Shown: positions 44,122 through 54,580 of the stretch, in pieces
Numbering within the stretch: the first letter of the stretch is position 1
Layout of the letters: every line of letters starts with the position of its first letter
Origin: Boothiomyces macroporosus
Taxonomy: Eukaryota > Chytridiomycota > Chytridiomycetes > Rhizophydiales > Terramycetaceae
Direction: 5' to 3'
NCBI GenBank assembly: GCA_027604185.1
Contig: JADGKB010000010.1
Location: 169,578 to 233,577, forward strand
Length of the DNA stretch: 64,000 nt
The notes under the pieces: model-generated
Databases searched by the model: none
Told to the model about the DNA's origin: nothing
Seen by the model: only the letters and a program-made list of their open reading frames with translations
Program-made: the position numbers and the translations under genes

Positions 44122-44661
44122 CTCCTATCGCGCATCCCATGCTCGATTCATGTGATCCTTTATTTGTTTTACGTCAACCAGGCTATCGTATCTGGGGATT
44201 CTGATTAAATTGGTAGTAGAACGGGTATTCAATTCGGACTATAACCTAGCTTATTCCGGCTTTTGAACTTGCGAGTTCATTTAGCTAAAAGCGGTTGAGA
44301 TTGATGTTTGTTTTTATGCTATCCTTAACGTCATTGTACTTTCGTGTTGAGTTACCCCACACCTAAAAAGCAAAGGCTTTATCGGGATTATATCCTATCA
44401 ATCTAACCAAACAAACTCAAGATAGTATAATTGAGCGGTAAATAAACGAATTGGAGATTGGTTCAGCAAAGTTGAAGCGTTTGTTGTCTTTCCTTCATCA
44501 CCCCCTATCCGAGGTTTTCCCGACGTTTGCATAACTAGCACAGCCCCAATATATGCCACCCATAGATTAATATCTGACTGACTAATACCACTCACTCTAT
44601 TGGAGGTTTCAAAGTTGAACAAATTTAAAGATTAAACAATGAACGTGAAATGGCTGTATTA
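44122..44661. other. Intergenic
   Basis: A 74-codon minus-strand ORF (44622-44398) lies here, but it lacks motifs, a TATA box at the usual distance and microintrons; I do not call it a gene. Confidence 0.4.
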
Positions 44662-46008
44662 TCAAAGTAAACGCGAATCAGGTAGATGCTCCCAGCTTGG
44701 AAACATGCCTTTGTTACATTCCAAATACCAAGGAACGCTAACTGCTTGTCGATTGTTATTATCAAGCTGCTGAACATCTATTATCCTAGTTCCCCAATGA
44801 GACACGCTACATCTTTCTTGTTGCCACTTTTGAATTACTTGGCTGTCGTTTGAAAAGAATCTTTCTTTCATCAACTGAAGATTGTCTTTATCAAACATTC
44901 CACACTCTGTACAAGTCATATCTTTTAATAGAATTGTAGGCAGGTAGCAATAGTTGGACATGTGCATACCACCGAGTATATGGTGAGCGGATGTCCCTCT
45001 TTGACGTGAAGGCACGCCGCCTTTCATTGCCCCAGCAAGCGTATAAAACGTTGGATCACCAAGAGTATACGGTAGTGTAAATTCGACAGGGAAATCAGTT
45101 CTGAAAGCTTGATAAATGGTGCCCATAGGAAACCATATTCCAACATCCACAACAAATATTTCATCTCTGAATTTACAGTTCTTTAGCTCTGTCAAGACGT
45201 TGAGTGAAGGCACTTCATCTGCATCACCAAAGCCAAGTAGATCAGAGTCTGTGAAATACTTTGTATCTTTGTTCCATTCTACGAATTTGCTCCATCGCTG
45301 ATGCTCTTGATACCTCTCCATTTGCCACATGTCATCAGAAGCAGCAGCTAATGGAGCATCATCTACTACTAAATGAACAACCATATCACTGAATGGTAGA
45401 AACTCTGGCGAATACTTTAGTCGTTCCCACACTAGAGGTTTCTTTGTATTTTTAAAGTGCGTTCTGGTTGACTCAAGTATAAATATTTTGTCAACTAGGT
45501 CTCTATACTGGTGAAGTATAATCAAGAGCGTATCTACTTCAAACCCAAACTGAATCAACAATCCTATTTTTGCTGGAGAATCCCTTTTCCCACTAAAAAT
45601 TGGTTCCGAACAGGTAGCTTTAAATACAGGTTTTTTACAAGATAGATCTGGTATTACACTTGGTGTTTGACGATTAAATTCAAATAAATAGTCCAAAATT
45701 AAGGACCTGTAGCCAGCAATTTCTGCTTCGTTTCCGCTTTTGATTGCTTCCAGGGCTTTATCGAATGGATACCGCTGCATATGCGTCATGAACGTGTATT
45801 TACCGATTGTATCATTAAACCGGTGCTCGGTATTATCAATATATCCCTGCTTTATCACCGGATCCTTCATAAAGAAAAATGAGCACAGCAATCCCAATGT
45901 TACAAAACTTATCGCTGCTATAGCAATTAATTTGATTTTCTTTGATATCTGGTTCGACTTTTTGACTGTGAGTATAGTCCCATCCTCGAGCTTTGAATAC
46001 TTGGCCAT
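44662..46008 (-). CDS. Family 17 glycosyltransferase (beta-1,4-GlcNAc transferase-like)
   Basis: The intronless gene encodes 448 residues of a type II membrane protein: a short basic N-terminus, one transmembrane helix (IKLIAIAAISFVTLGLLCSF), then a lumenal domain. GT17 hallmarks are FGFEVDTLLIILHQYRDLVD, FILESTRTHFKNTKKPL and GFGDADEVPS, which contains the acidic metal-binding motif. GT17 includes the enzyme that adds bisecting GlcNAc to N-glycans, so a Golgi location is expected; the exact acceptor is uncertain. The start is the ATG of MAKYSKL, because the codon two positions upstream is TTG. Confidence 0.9.
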   Translation of the reverse strand: MAKYSKLEDGTILTVKKSNQISKKIKLIAIAAISFVTLGLLCSFFFMKDPVIKQGYIDNTEHRFNDTIGKYTFMTHMQRYPFDKALEAIKSGNEAEIAGYRSLILDYLFEFNRQTPSVIPDLSCKKPVFKATCSEPIFSGKRDSPAKIGLLIQFGFEVDTLLIILHQYRDLVDKIFILESTRTHFKNTKKPLVWERLKYSPEFLPFSDMVVHLVVDDAPLAAASDDMWQMERYQEHQRWSKFVEWNKDTKYFTDSDLLGFGDADEVPSLNVLTELKNCKFRDEIFVVDVGIWFPMGTIYQAFRTDFPVEFTLPYTLGDPTFYTLAGAMKGGVPSRQRGTSAHHILGGMHMSNYCYLPTILLKDMTCTECGMFDKDNLQLMKERFFSNDSQVIQKWQQERCSVSHWGTRIIDVQQLDNNNRQAVSVPWYLECNKGMFPSWEHLPDSRLL

Positions 46009-46430
46009 AAACAACTTTTGTATTCTGGCTATTTATGTATTCGTGGTTTCCTATAAAGGACAATGCCAAACTAAACAAATTCTGCTCAGCCCCAGAAAAT
46101 GATATTTCTGTGCACTGACTTGAACAAAGTGATGGGATAGAATTAAATATTATGCGGTGAGTGGAAAGAAAAAAATATTTAGAAAGCACTGGTAATATTG
46201 GTTTTCTTGGTTGCAAAGAATTCAAATTTCATAAGCGCCACACAAGTTGGACAAACTTAACAACAGTTGAGTTGGTGACTATCATCCTGTCATGCGACAG
46301 CGGAACGGTAAAGCACCGCAAGGTACATGTGGGCAAGCCGTCCAAGTTTCAATCTTGCTATGTTTATTGGATGCTGAGACTGGAAGACCTGCAATATTAC
46401 TGTCAACTTCCAATGTACAAAAGACAGATA
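46009..46430. other. Intergenic, GT17 gene start to seven-helix gene D end
   Basis: A 110-codon plus-strand ORF (46161-46493) overlaps the end of gene D and has no recognisable motif. I do not call it. Confidence 0.4.
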
Positions 46431-47327
46431 TCAACTCTTTATTTTCACGGTTTGTTTCTCATTGAAAGCAATCACTGGTGCTTCATTCAGTAATACTATT
46501 TGCTTTTGTGATGGGGGTGCCATAAAAGAATCAGATGTCGATTTTGAAAGCGAAAACTCTTTGAGCATGTCCAGCAGGAATACCAATGCCAGAGTATGTA
46601 TATACACCACCAAACAAGCAGCGATTCCAAAGTGTGAAGACAGGTTTGGATCAATTGTAGCTTTTAATGACAGTAATACCCCAATCCAATCGAGGATACC
46701 CACAGCTAATATACTACAAACCATTTTTTGTAAAAACCTTAGCTGATTCTGGTTTAGTTGTTGAACCTTTGAATGTTTGTTGAACCTGAATACCAGCAGA
46801 GTAAGAAAACCATTCTGAATGTTATCATACAAAACGCTCCCGATATTATACAAATTTCCAACGATTGTATTGTACCATGATTTCTGCATTCTTACCACCA
46901 ACACATCATATTCGCGTAGGAGAAACATTACTGTGAAAAATACAAGCAAGCAATGCAATATAATTGGTTTAACTGCAGTTGCTAGTACTGAAAATATCCC
47001 AAGGATCTCGATATTGAACACGATTAGCATGTACATTTGAGCAGATGTTAGTCCAGCTAGTGCAACATAGATAATATCAAAGTCTTGATTATCTGTGGAA
47101 AGTATGTTACACACAGATTGATTAACGTAACACCCGAGTACCCAAAACAATACCAGTAGTACAGCAACGTAGTTTATTGAAATCGCGATTATGAACAGGC
47201 TTTGGAATTTGGATGATAGTGATTTTGAATGCGAAATTTTTAGGATTGTTATGGTGGATAGAACGAGTATTATTACTGCTACAATACAGAGTGCGATTTC
47301 TATCCCGAGGCTGGTTTGATGGAGCAT
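46431..47327 (-). CDS. Seven-helix membrane protein, family member D
   Basis: The 298-residue intronless protein has about seven hydrophobic segments and family landmarks: NIEILGIFSVL, ILDWIGVLLSL and the terminal IHTLALVFLLDMLKEFSL. It shares its start (MLHQT) and many stretches, such as IGSVLYDNIQN and LVFRFN, with member E upstream. Members A-C carry one or two introns at shared positions, which D and E lack. The tail of about 40 residues is polar and presumably cytoplasmic. The function is unknown; receptor-like by topology only. Confidence 0.85.
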   Translation of the reverse strand: MLHQTSLGIEIALCIVAVIILVLSTITILKISHSKSLSSKFQSLFIIAISINYVAVLLVLFWVLGCYVNQSVCNILSTDNQDFDIIYVALAGLTSAQMYMLIVFNIEILGIFSVLATAVKPIILHCLLVFFTVMFLLREYDVLVVRMQKSWYNTIVGNLYNIGSVLYDNIQNGFLTLLVFRFNKHSKVQQLNQNQLRFLQKMVCSILAVGILDWIGVLLSLKATIDPNLSSHFGIAACLVVYIHTLALVFLLDMLKEFSLSKSTSDSFMAPPSQKQIVLLNEAPVIAFNEKQTVKIKS

Positions 47328-47470
47328 TTGGGAAATACGTCACTTTACTCGTGAATGTATGTATTTCCATGGAATATATGAAAAGAAGCCTCAAGAAAAG
47401 CTCTACTTTAATCTCTTGAAACTAACGCGTGTTGCTGTTTAAAGAGAATATTCATATAAATGAAATGAAT

Positions 47471-48376
47471 TTACTTTATAATTACAGTCTTTTTTTCAGT
47501 ATATATCTCTACTGGTGAATTATTCAACATTATTTGGCTTTTCGGTGGCGGGAGACTTGATTTTACTGACTCTGATTTCGTTCGTGCAAACGAAAAGTCT
47601 TTGAGCATTTCTAGGATATACATTATTCCTAGTGTATGGATACACACTACCGTACAAGCTGCTATACCGAAATGAGCTGGTAGCCAATCATCAAATGTCG
47701 CTTTGAGGGCAAATGTAACTCCTATCCAATCTGATGATCCCATAACAACGATGCCCAGTACCATGCGCTGAATATATTTGATTTGGGGAGGGGAAAGATT
47801 ATGTGCATGGTTTTTGTTGTTGAACCTAAACACCAACATTGACAGGTAGATATTTTGTATATTGTCATACAATACACTTCCGATAGTGTATATATTGGTC
47901 GCGATGCTATTGAATAAAGTATATGTGGAATGATTAAAGCGCAGAATCAGTATATCAATAAAACGCAGGATGAATGAAATGGTGAATCCTAGTGTGAGTA
48001 GGTGAAGTAACAGCGGCTTGATTCTTGTATCCAAAACAGAAAATATCCGTAATATTTCGATATTGAATGATAACAGCATATACAACTGAAAATTAGAGAT
48101 TATAGCGATCAGCAAGTAAATCAGGTCGTATTCTCCATTTTCAGTTGACAAGAAGAGACAGGCATTGTTGCTAAAATAGCAAGAAAGTGCCCAGAAGGCT
48201 GTCAATAATCCAGAAATGTAATTCACTGAAAGTGTAAATATTAGAACTGTTCTAAATCTTGCTGATAGTGATTTTGACTTTATTATTTTCGAGATTGTAA
48301 TACTGGTGCCTACATAGATAACCAACACTCCGATTGTGAGACAAGAGTCCATGAATATATTTGTTTCATGAAGCAT
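47471..48376 (-). CDS. Seven-helix membrane protein, family member E
   Basis: The 301-residue intronless protein is the closest relative of D, with FNIEILRIFSVLDTRI, SSDWIGVTFALKA and IHTLGIMYILEMLKDFSF. Both end in a basic, hydroxylated tail with a similar last motif (EKKTVIIK against EKQTVKIK), which could be a trafficking or effector site. The start is the ATG of MLHET, matching D; an upstream in-frame codon adds five residues. D and E lie head to tail on the minus strand, 143 bp apart. Confidence 0.85.
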   Translation of the reverse strand: MLHETNIFMDSCLTIGVLVIYVGTSITISKIIKSKSLSARFRTVLIFTLSVNYISGLLTAFWALSCYFSNNACLFLSTENGEYDLIYLLIAIISNFQLYMLLSFNIEILRIFSVLDTRIKPLLLHLLTLGFTISFILRFIDILILRFNHSTYTLFNSIATNIYTIGSVLYDNIQNIYLSMLVFRFNNKNHAHNLSPPQIKYIQRMVLGIVVMGSSDWIGVTFALKATFDDWLPAHFGIAACTVVCIHTLGIMYILEMLKDFSFARTKSESVKSSLPPPKSQIMLNNSPVEIYTEKKTVIIK

Positions 48377-48531
48377 TTGAAAAGGTATCACGTCACTCTA
48401 ATTTTTAATCTTGCGAGGTAATTCTCGTAAAGATCATCGATCATTACCTTGATGCATCTTGGACATTCAATACTCGAAAAATGCTCAACGAAATACATTC
48501 CTTTAGGCGAAAAAAGTTCAAAATACAAGGT

Positions 48532-48657
48532 TTATTTCAATTGCTGCTTCTTTTCAAAGTCTTGAGTGATGCTTGGTTGGTTGAATCCAACCTTTGGCCC
48601 ATGAAGCTCTGTATCTTTATGCTCGTGTTTGTGTTGATGTTCTTCTGGCTTGGTCAT
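48532..48657 (-). CDS. Tiny His/Lys-rich protein
   Basis: The 41-residue intronless product begins MTKPEEHQHKHEHKDTELHG and is charged throughout. A TATAAATA box lies 30 bp before the ATG. A minimal upstream ORF (ATG GCA CAT TAA) overlaps the start as TAATG. It resembles the His-rich gene at 43950 in size, promoter and His content, and may bind metal. Confidence 0.55.
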   Translation of the reverse strand: MTKPEEHQHKHEHKDTELHGPKVGFNQPSITQDFEKKQQLK

Positions 48658-48679
48658 TAATGTGCCATCAACGCTACTC

Positions 48680-48687
48680 TATTTATA
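48680..48687 (-). promoter_or_regulatory. TATA box
   Basis: TATAAATA on the minus strand, 30 bp before the ATG at 48657. Confidence 0.55.
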
Positions 48688-49168
48688 CTGTCTAGTTACA
48701 CATTATTAATTGATATGAGTAATAATAGTTTTGGCCACAAGGTTCGGGATGGGGTCTGTTCTGGTAGCATTGGTTGGTTTGTTGAAATCATTTTGGAAGC
48801 ATATTCTCGGCACTATGTAGTCGATAGCGGCTCCGTTTCTGCATGGCTTTCCGGCTGAGTTTATCTCAAATTGTATTATTCCAAAAATCACATGACCTTT
48901 TTGTGCAATTGGTTTCAATATTATTCATACCAAGACACTCTTAATCATTTTTGTACAGTATTCGAATTGGCTTTATAAGCACTTGAGCCTCTGGAACTGT
49001 TCATTCTCAAAGTTTTTTAAGTGCACCGGATTAGAAATTGTCTATTAATGAAACCGTGATACTCACGAGGGATTAAAATACCCTGTATTTACACTTTAAA
49101 GATACTTGCCTCTGATCACGTGATCAAAAGTCTGAAAACAAAAAAAAATAAAAAAAAGTTTCTCTAAA
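48688..49168. other. Intergenic, upstream of SPB1
   Basis: A 70-codon minus-strand ORF (48918-48706) has no supporting feature. The region contains a 14-bp palindrome near SPB1. Confidence 0.4.
49113..49126. promoter_or_regulatory. 14-bp palindrome with E-box core upstream of SPB1
   Basis: TGATCACGTGATCA is a perfect palindrome centred on CACGTG, 43 bp before the SPB1 ATG. bHLH or Cbf1-type factors bind this core. Confidence 0.55.
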
Positions 49169-51680
49169 ATGGGTGTAACGAAAAAACATGCCAAGGGAAG
49201 ATTAGATAAATTCTACCACTTAGCAAAGGAGCAAGGTTACAGAGCCCGCTCCGCATTCAAACTGATTCAATTGAACAAGAAATACAACTTTTTAGAAAAG
49301 TCAAAATGCGCTATTGACTTGTGTGCAGCACCGGTACGAATTGACTAACGCAGGGTGGGTGGCTGCAAGTGTGTGTCAAGTACATGCCAAAACCAAATAT
49401 AATTATCGGTGTGGATTTGGAAAAGATTAAACCAATACCGGGAGTAATAACGCATGTTGAAGATATCACAACACCAAGTTGTAGAACTACAATTAAAAGA
49501 GATTTAAAGACTTGGAAAGCCGATGTGGTAATGCATGATGGTGCCCCTAATGTGGGTGTTTCTTGGGCACAGGATGCTTTCACTCAGTCAGAGTTGACCT
49601 TGTCTGCCTGCAAATTGGCTACCGAATTCCTAGTTCCAGGTGGTACCTTTGTTACGAAAGTATTCAGATCCAAAGATTACAATAAGCTAATGTGGGTTTT
49701 TAATCAACTGTTTGGAAAAGTAGAGGCAACAAAACCAACTGCTTCTCGTAATGTCTCTGCGGAAATCTTTGTTGTTTGTAGAGATTATTTGGCACCTAAA
49801 AAGATTGATCCAAGACTCTTGGATCCAAAGTTTGCTTTCAAGGAAATGGATGACCAAGTACCTGAAGAAGAGTCCCTAAAGAAAATCAAGGAAAAGCAAG
49901 GTGCTGTGTTGAATGACTTGTTTCATCCTGAAAAGCGAAGAAGACAGAGAGAAGGTTATGAAGATGGAGACTATACGTTGCATGTAAAGAATGATTTGGC
50001 TGAATTCATAAAGAGCCCGGATTTCCTAGGGATTCTTTCCCGCTCTAGTGCTTTTGTCTTTGGAGAAGATGAATTCAGTCAGAAAATCAAGAATAGCAAA
50101 TTGACTACCGAAGAAATTCTTGAGTATCTGTCAGACCTCAAAGTTTTAGGGAAAAAGGAATTTAAACAACTTATCAAATGGAGAGACTCTGTCCGAGTGA
50201 TGATGGATTTGGTTCCTAAAAAAGTAGAAAAAGTCGTTGAAGAAGAGCCGGAGGAAGAAATGGATATTGAAGATATCATTCAAAACGAAAAAGAAACTAT
50301 GGAACAAAAGATGCGCAAGCTAAAAAAGAAACAACGAGAACGAAAAGCCAAGCAATTGCTAAAGCTGAAGCTTGGTATGGAGACTCCTGCAGATATTGGT
50401 ATAGAAGGACAAAGCGATATGGGTGCACTTCCTGATATTGATTTTGGAGAAGAGGAAACAAAAGAGCATTTGAAAGTCAAGAAAGAAAAAGAACAAGCGA
50501 TTGAAGAAGAGGATGATGAATCTGTGTTTGATGATTCAGATGATGAATTGGAGCGTAAAATTGGCAGGTTGGATGCTGAAATGGATACCTTGTACGAGCA
50601 GTATGAAAAGATAAAGCTTGAAAAGAACCCCAGTGCCAAAGTCAAGAAAGTCAAGGAAGCATCCCAGGCATTCGAAGAGTGGTATGGACTGGAATCTGAC
50701 AAGAAAATTAAATCCAAAAGCAAAGAAGAATACAACTCAGATATTTCTGATTCTTCCAGCTCGGAAGATGAAGGAGAATTAAGCCTTCCAGCCAACAAAA
50801 GACCGTTTGAAGGTGAAGAGCCATTATCCAAAAAAGCGAAATTGTTCTTTGACAATCCTATTTTCGAATCTACAAAAGACAAGTTTGAAGACAGTTTATT
50901 TGATGATGAGCTAGTAATGAAGCCAAAAAAGACCAAAAAGAAAAAGACCGAAGATTTGGACTCTGACGAAGAGAAAGAATCCAAAGGATTTGAAATTGTA
51001 CCATTAGAAAAAGACATGGAAAGACCAGAATCTGATGATGAATCCGATGGTAAATTTAGATTAAGATAGGTGGAAATATCATTGACTCTGCAGCTGCATA
51101 TACTCTAGCTCAAAAAATGGTTACAAAGTCAGGAAAGAGAGATTTGATTGATGATTCGTTCAACAGATATGCCTTTAATGATCCTGAAGATCTTCCAGCT
51201 TGGTAAAATTCGTTAATGTAAGGTTCATGCAGGATGAAAGTAGACACAACAAGCCGACAATGCCAGTTACCAAAGAAGCAGTTGAAATCATGCGTCAACA
51301 GATGAGAGCATTAGATGCCCGCCCAATAAAGAAGATTGCTGAAGCAAAATGGAGAAAACAATTACGTACCCAACGCAGACTGGAAAAAGCAGCAAAGAAA
51401 TCAGAAGGTTTAGCCAACCAAGAAGATTTATCAGAGAAAACCAAACTTGAACAAGCTAGTAAAGTAATGTCCAAGGCAAAATCCAAAGGCAAATCCGAAA
51501 AGCCACAAGTCAAGGTTGTTGTAGCTAAAGGAGCTTACCGTGGTGTGCAGGGTAGACCTAAAGGTGTCAAGGGCAGATATAAGGTAATTTCTATTAATGT
51601 AGATGGTTGATGGTACAATGAAAAAAGAAAAGAGAGCTTTGAAACGAAAAGAGCAGAAAAACAAGAAAAGGAGAAAGTAG
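49169..51680 (+). CDS. SPB1: Nucleolar 2'-O-ribose rRNA methyltransferase Spb1
   Basis: Spb1 methylates the ribose of the 25S rRNA A-loop during 60S assembly. Exons are 49169-49333, 49354-51049, 51070-51202, 51223-51583 and 51603-51680, with introns of 20, 20, 20 and 19 nt, giving 810 residues (yeast 841). The FtsJ-type domain has [13 protein letters not shown], the AdoMet loop DLCAAPGGWLQ (split by intron 1), [21 protein letters not shown] and NVSAEIFVV, giving the K-D-K-E tetrad. A long acidic and coiled middle and the conserved C-terminus (RYNAF-like [35 protein letters not shown]) follow. The last exon codes only 25 residues. Confidence 0.96.
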
Positions 51681-52157
51681 TCGTATAATATATTCTTATT
51701 TCGTAGTATACTATCTCCTTTTTCAATCCTTAAATATTGAGTTTACTTGCAGCGTCCAACCAGCAGTGTATGTATCTTAAAAGTAGCCCTCTCAAACTAA
51801 CAACATTTGGAATTTTGTCAAAGAACGTATTTACACTTTGCTTAAAGATAGGACTGCATTACAATATGGCTAGTTTCTGTTTCTTATCCATAATTTAAAG
51901 TTATTCATCAAAAACACGCGGTAACCCACTTTCACTCTGTACCATTTCACCGGCTGTCAGCCAAAGAAAATAGTGAACAACTACAGACAAATTTATATAT
52001 AAGGACCTTTGCCTGTACAAAATTTGTTGTTTGATTGTTCTCTTGCATAAATGAATTTAATTTTGTTCATTGGGTAATAGTAATTACGCCACTGTTTATA
52101 TCACGCGTTTCTATTTATACCAAGTCAACACGTTAGAACTTTTAAAATAGGCTTTCG
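51681..52157. other. Intergenic before secreted Cys-rich gene
   Basis: No gene is seen. TATATATAAGG at about 51994 and a TATTTATA at about 52112 are candidate promoter elements; the second is nearer the usual spacing. Confidence 0.45.
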
Positions 52158-54494
52158 ATGTTGTTCAACTTGCTTGCAGCTGCCGTAATAGCTTCCCAAG
52201 GTCCTAACTATCCACCAGATGTCACTAATGCTTGTCAAAATGCCATGTATGACTGGACTCACACTGCCCCAATTCGAGCATACTGTTACCCACACACCTA
52301 TAATTTTACTTATTGGGATGCTAACAGCCAAGCTCATTTCGTTCCAGGTTCAAGTGGGGTATTCAACTATCCTGGTCTTTGCCAAACTCAAAACTGTGCC
52401 AACGCTGTCTCTGCATACGTAAGCTACATCACTCCTTACTGCGCTGGCCAAGACTTGTTTGCATTTGGAAATGGGTCGTATGTAACACCAGCTACCATTA
52501 CAAACTATTTCACTGCCTTGGCTGCTATTGAATGTGTCCAAGACACAACTACTAATCCAGTTTCTTATTGCTGGGATAACGTAGTACAAATGCTGAAAAG
52601 TGGATTTGTTGGTCAGCAAGAGTTTAATGTTATGTTTTGCTCTGCGTGCTTTAAACAAATCATGAACGCTGTTCAACAGAACGAGCCGTTATTTGGTGAC
52701 TATGCTAGAGGAATCGATGCAGTCTATCAGGCTATGCAAGGGTTCTGTAATGGCGGTCCGAATTATTTCAAAATCCTGCCTACCAGTGGACTATCGTGTA
52801 CAGCGCAAGTTGCTGCTGCTGCTCCATCTGTTGTTAGCGCTTGCAGTCCAAGTGTATCGTCAAACTCTAATAGCACTGGTAACACAACCATATTATTTAA
52901 CCCAACAGTCTTGGATTCCATTTGCAGTGCGGCATGTGGATCTGCAGTTAACCAATTTATCTCGGCCCTTGATGCAAACTGTGCTCAAAATCTTATTAAT
53001 ATTGCCGGGTTGTCTACATCAGTTTCAAATTTCAACACCTTGTTCACTGAGGTTCAATCGTTCTTTTGCTTGAAACGAGGTGGAACCTATTGCTTGGAGA
53101 ATATCTTGGGAGGTGTATTTGGTAACGCTATTAGTTTCCTTTTGACTTCAGTTGGTGGCCCAGCGTTGAACTCTAGTGGGCCAATTTGCTCAGATTGTGC
53201 TGTTGCTGAAGCAAATCAACTTGCTAGCTCCTCAAATGCCATTATCCAAGCTGCTGCTCCCGGTTTGCAGCAATTTGCCCTATTTTTAAACAGTACATGC
53301 CAGCAAGGAGTTTTGCCTTCAAGTTTCATTCCTCCAAACGCCATGCTATGCCAATCCACCGCGGTAAACTCGATAAACAATGTTGTTAGTGCTTGTGGAT
53401 ATAATGTTTCAAATATCATTATACCAAACTCTGGTTTGTACAACACTAGTTTCCTGAACAGCCTTTGCTCCAGCCAATGTGAGCAAGCAATTGAGGCATA
53501 TGTCCAACAAGTTGAACCGGTTTGTGGGGATCAAATACTGGGCTACTATGGAGTTACTGCAAATATGACAGCAACGCAAGTCGGGAATTCATTTAAAGCT
53601 TTTCAATCTGCTTTCTGTACCAAAGCTCCGTCCTCTGATCAATATTGCATTAATGTTATAATCGGTAATTGGGTTCAAGGTCTTGCCCAATCTCTAAAGT
53701 TTGCACCAAACCTCGCTTTAAACACTACCTGTTCTGCCTGTGCCAGTTCAATGATTAGTGCAATTGGAAATACCACAGCAACCTCTAGTATTGCTCCTGC
53801 ATTAAGCAACTTTTTGAATAACTTGGCTCAATTCTGTACTAGTGCCTCAAATGCCTTTGCAATAGATTATGCTGCAATGTCTCAGCAATGCGCACAGGCT
53901 GTAAATGCAAGTGGTATTGCAATTGCATCAACTTGTTTCCCATCTACAAATTATAACGGTGCTGTCATTCCTCCAGATTCACTTGGCATCCTTTGCGGTA
54001 GTGACTGTGGAAAAGTGCTCACTACTTCTGCGTCAAACATTAACCAAATTTGCGCTTCTCAGGTAATCGCTCAATTTGGGCAATCTAACCCTATTACTGG
54101 ATCTCAAATTGCAGGTTTTGTTGCCGCGTTAACTGGGTTTTTGTGCACTACAGACCCAACCAGCAACAACGACTATTGCATTCAAACTTTCCCAAGTGAA
54201 GCTGCCAAAGAAGGTTTGAAATAGCTGACACTAGTCTTTAGTTTACTGCTTCCAAATGGGTACTACTCCCTTCCTTGTTCATCTTGCGGTTTAGCAGAAG
54301 CTGTTGTGCTTCAAAATAATGCCCAAGTGTTAGGTAGTGAGTTTGGAGCACTTGGCGTGTTATGGCAGCAGCAATGTAAACAAGTAAACTCCCCAGCAAC
54401 CTCCACTTACGGCCCCAACCCTACCGTAAGCCCTAAATCTGGTGCAAGGGGATTGACCCCGCTATTAATTCTGATTCCGTTAGTTTTCCTCTAA
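52158..54494 (+). CDS. Secreted Cys-rich four-module protein with GPI-type tail
   Basis: Exons are 52158-54213 and 54235-54494, with a 21-nt intron, giving 771 residues. A signal peptide (MLFNLLAAAVIASQG) leads to four related modules of about 170 residues. Each has a CxxxC helix start (CQTQNCANAV, CSAACGSAV, CSSQCEQAI, CGSDCGKVL), a YC motif and a closing CSACASS-like CxxC. The end, SGARGLTPLLILIPLVFL, fits a GPI signal. N-glycosylation sequons are common. It is probably a cell-surface protein; the family is not recognised. The gene spans the point where the left repeat copy starts, and its frame is intact there. Confidence 0.88.
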
Positions 54495-54580
54495 TATATT
54501 CGTTCATCGGTACTCTTTGTAAATATCTTTACGCCACACAAGGTGATTTTGAGAGATATTATTCTTTGCTTTTCAAAATA

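Noticed and set aside
44398..44622. 74-codon minus-strand ORF
   Set aside because: No motif, no TATA box at the usual distance, no conserved start, and a weak likeness of GKPRIG to ORFs at 36078-36260 and 48706-48918 looks like chance.
46161..46493. 110-codon plus-strand ORF
   Set aside because: It overlaps the 3' end of seven-helix gene D in antisense and has no homology signal.
50280..51017. 245-codon antisense ORF inside SPB1
   Set aside because: Ser-rich mirror of the acidic and Lys-rich SPB1 coding sequence.
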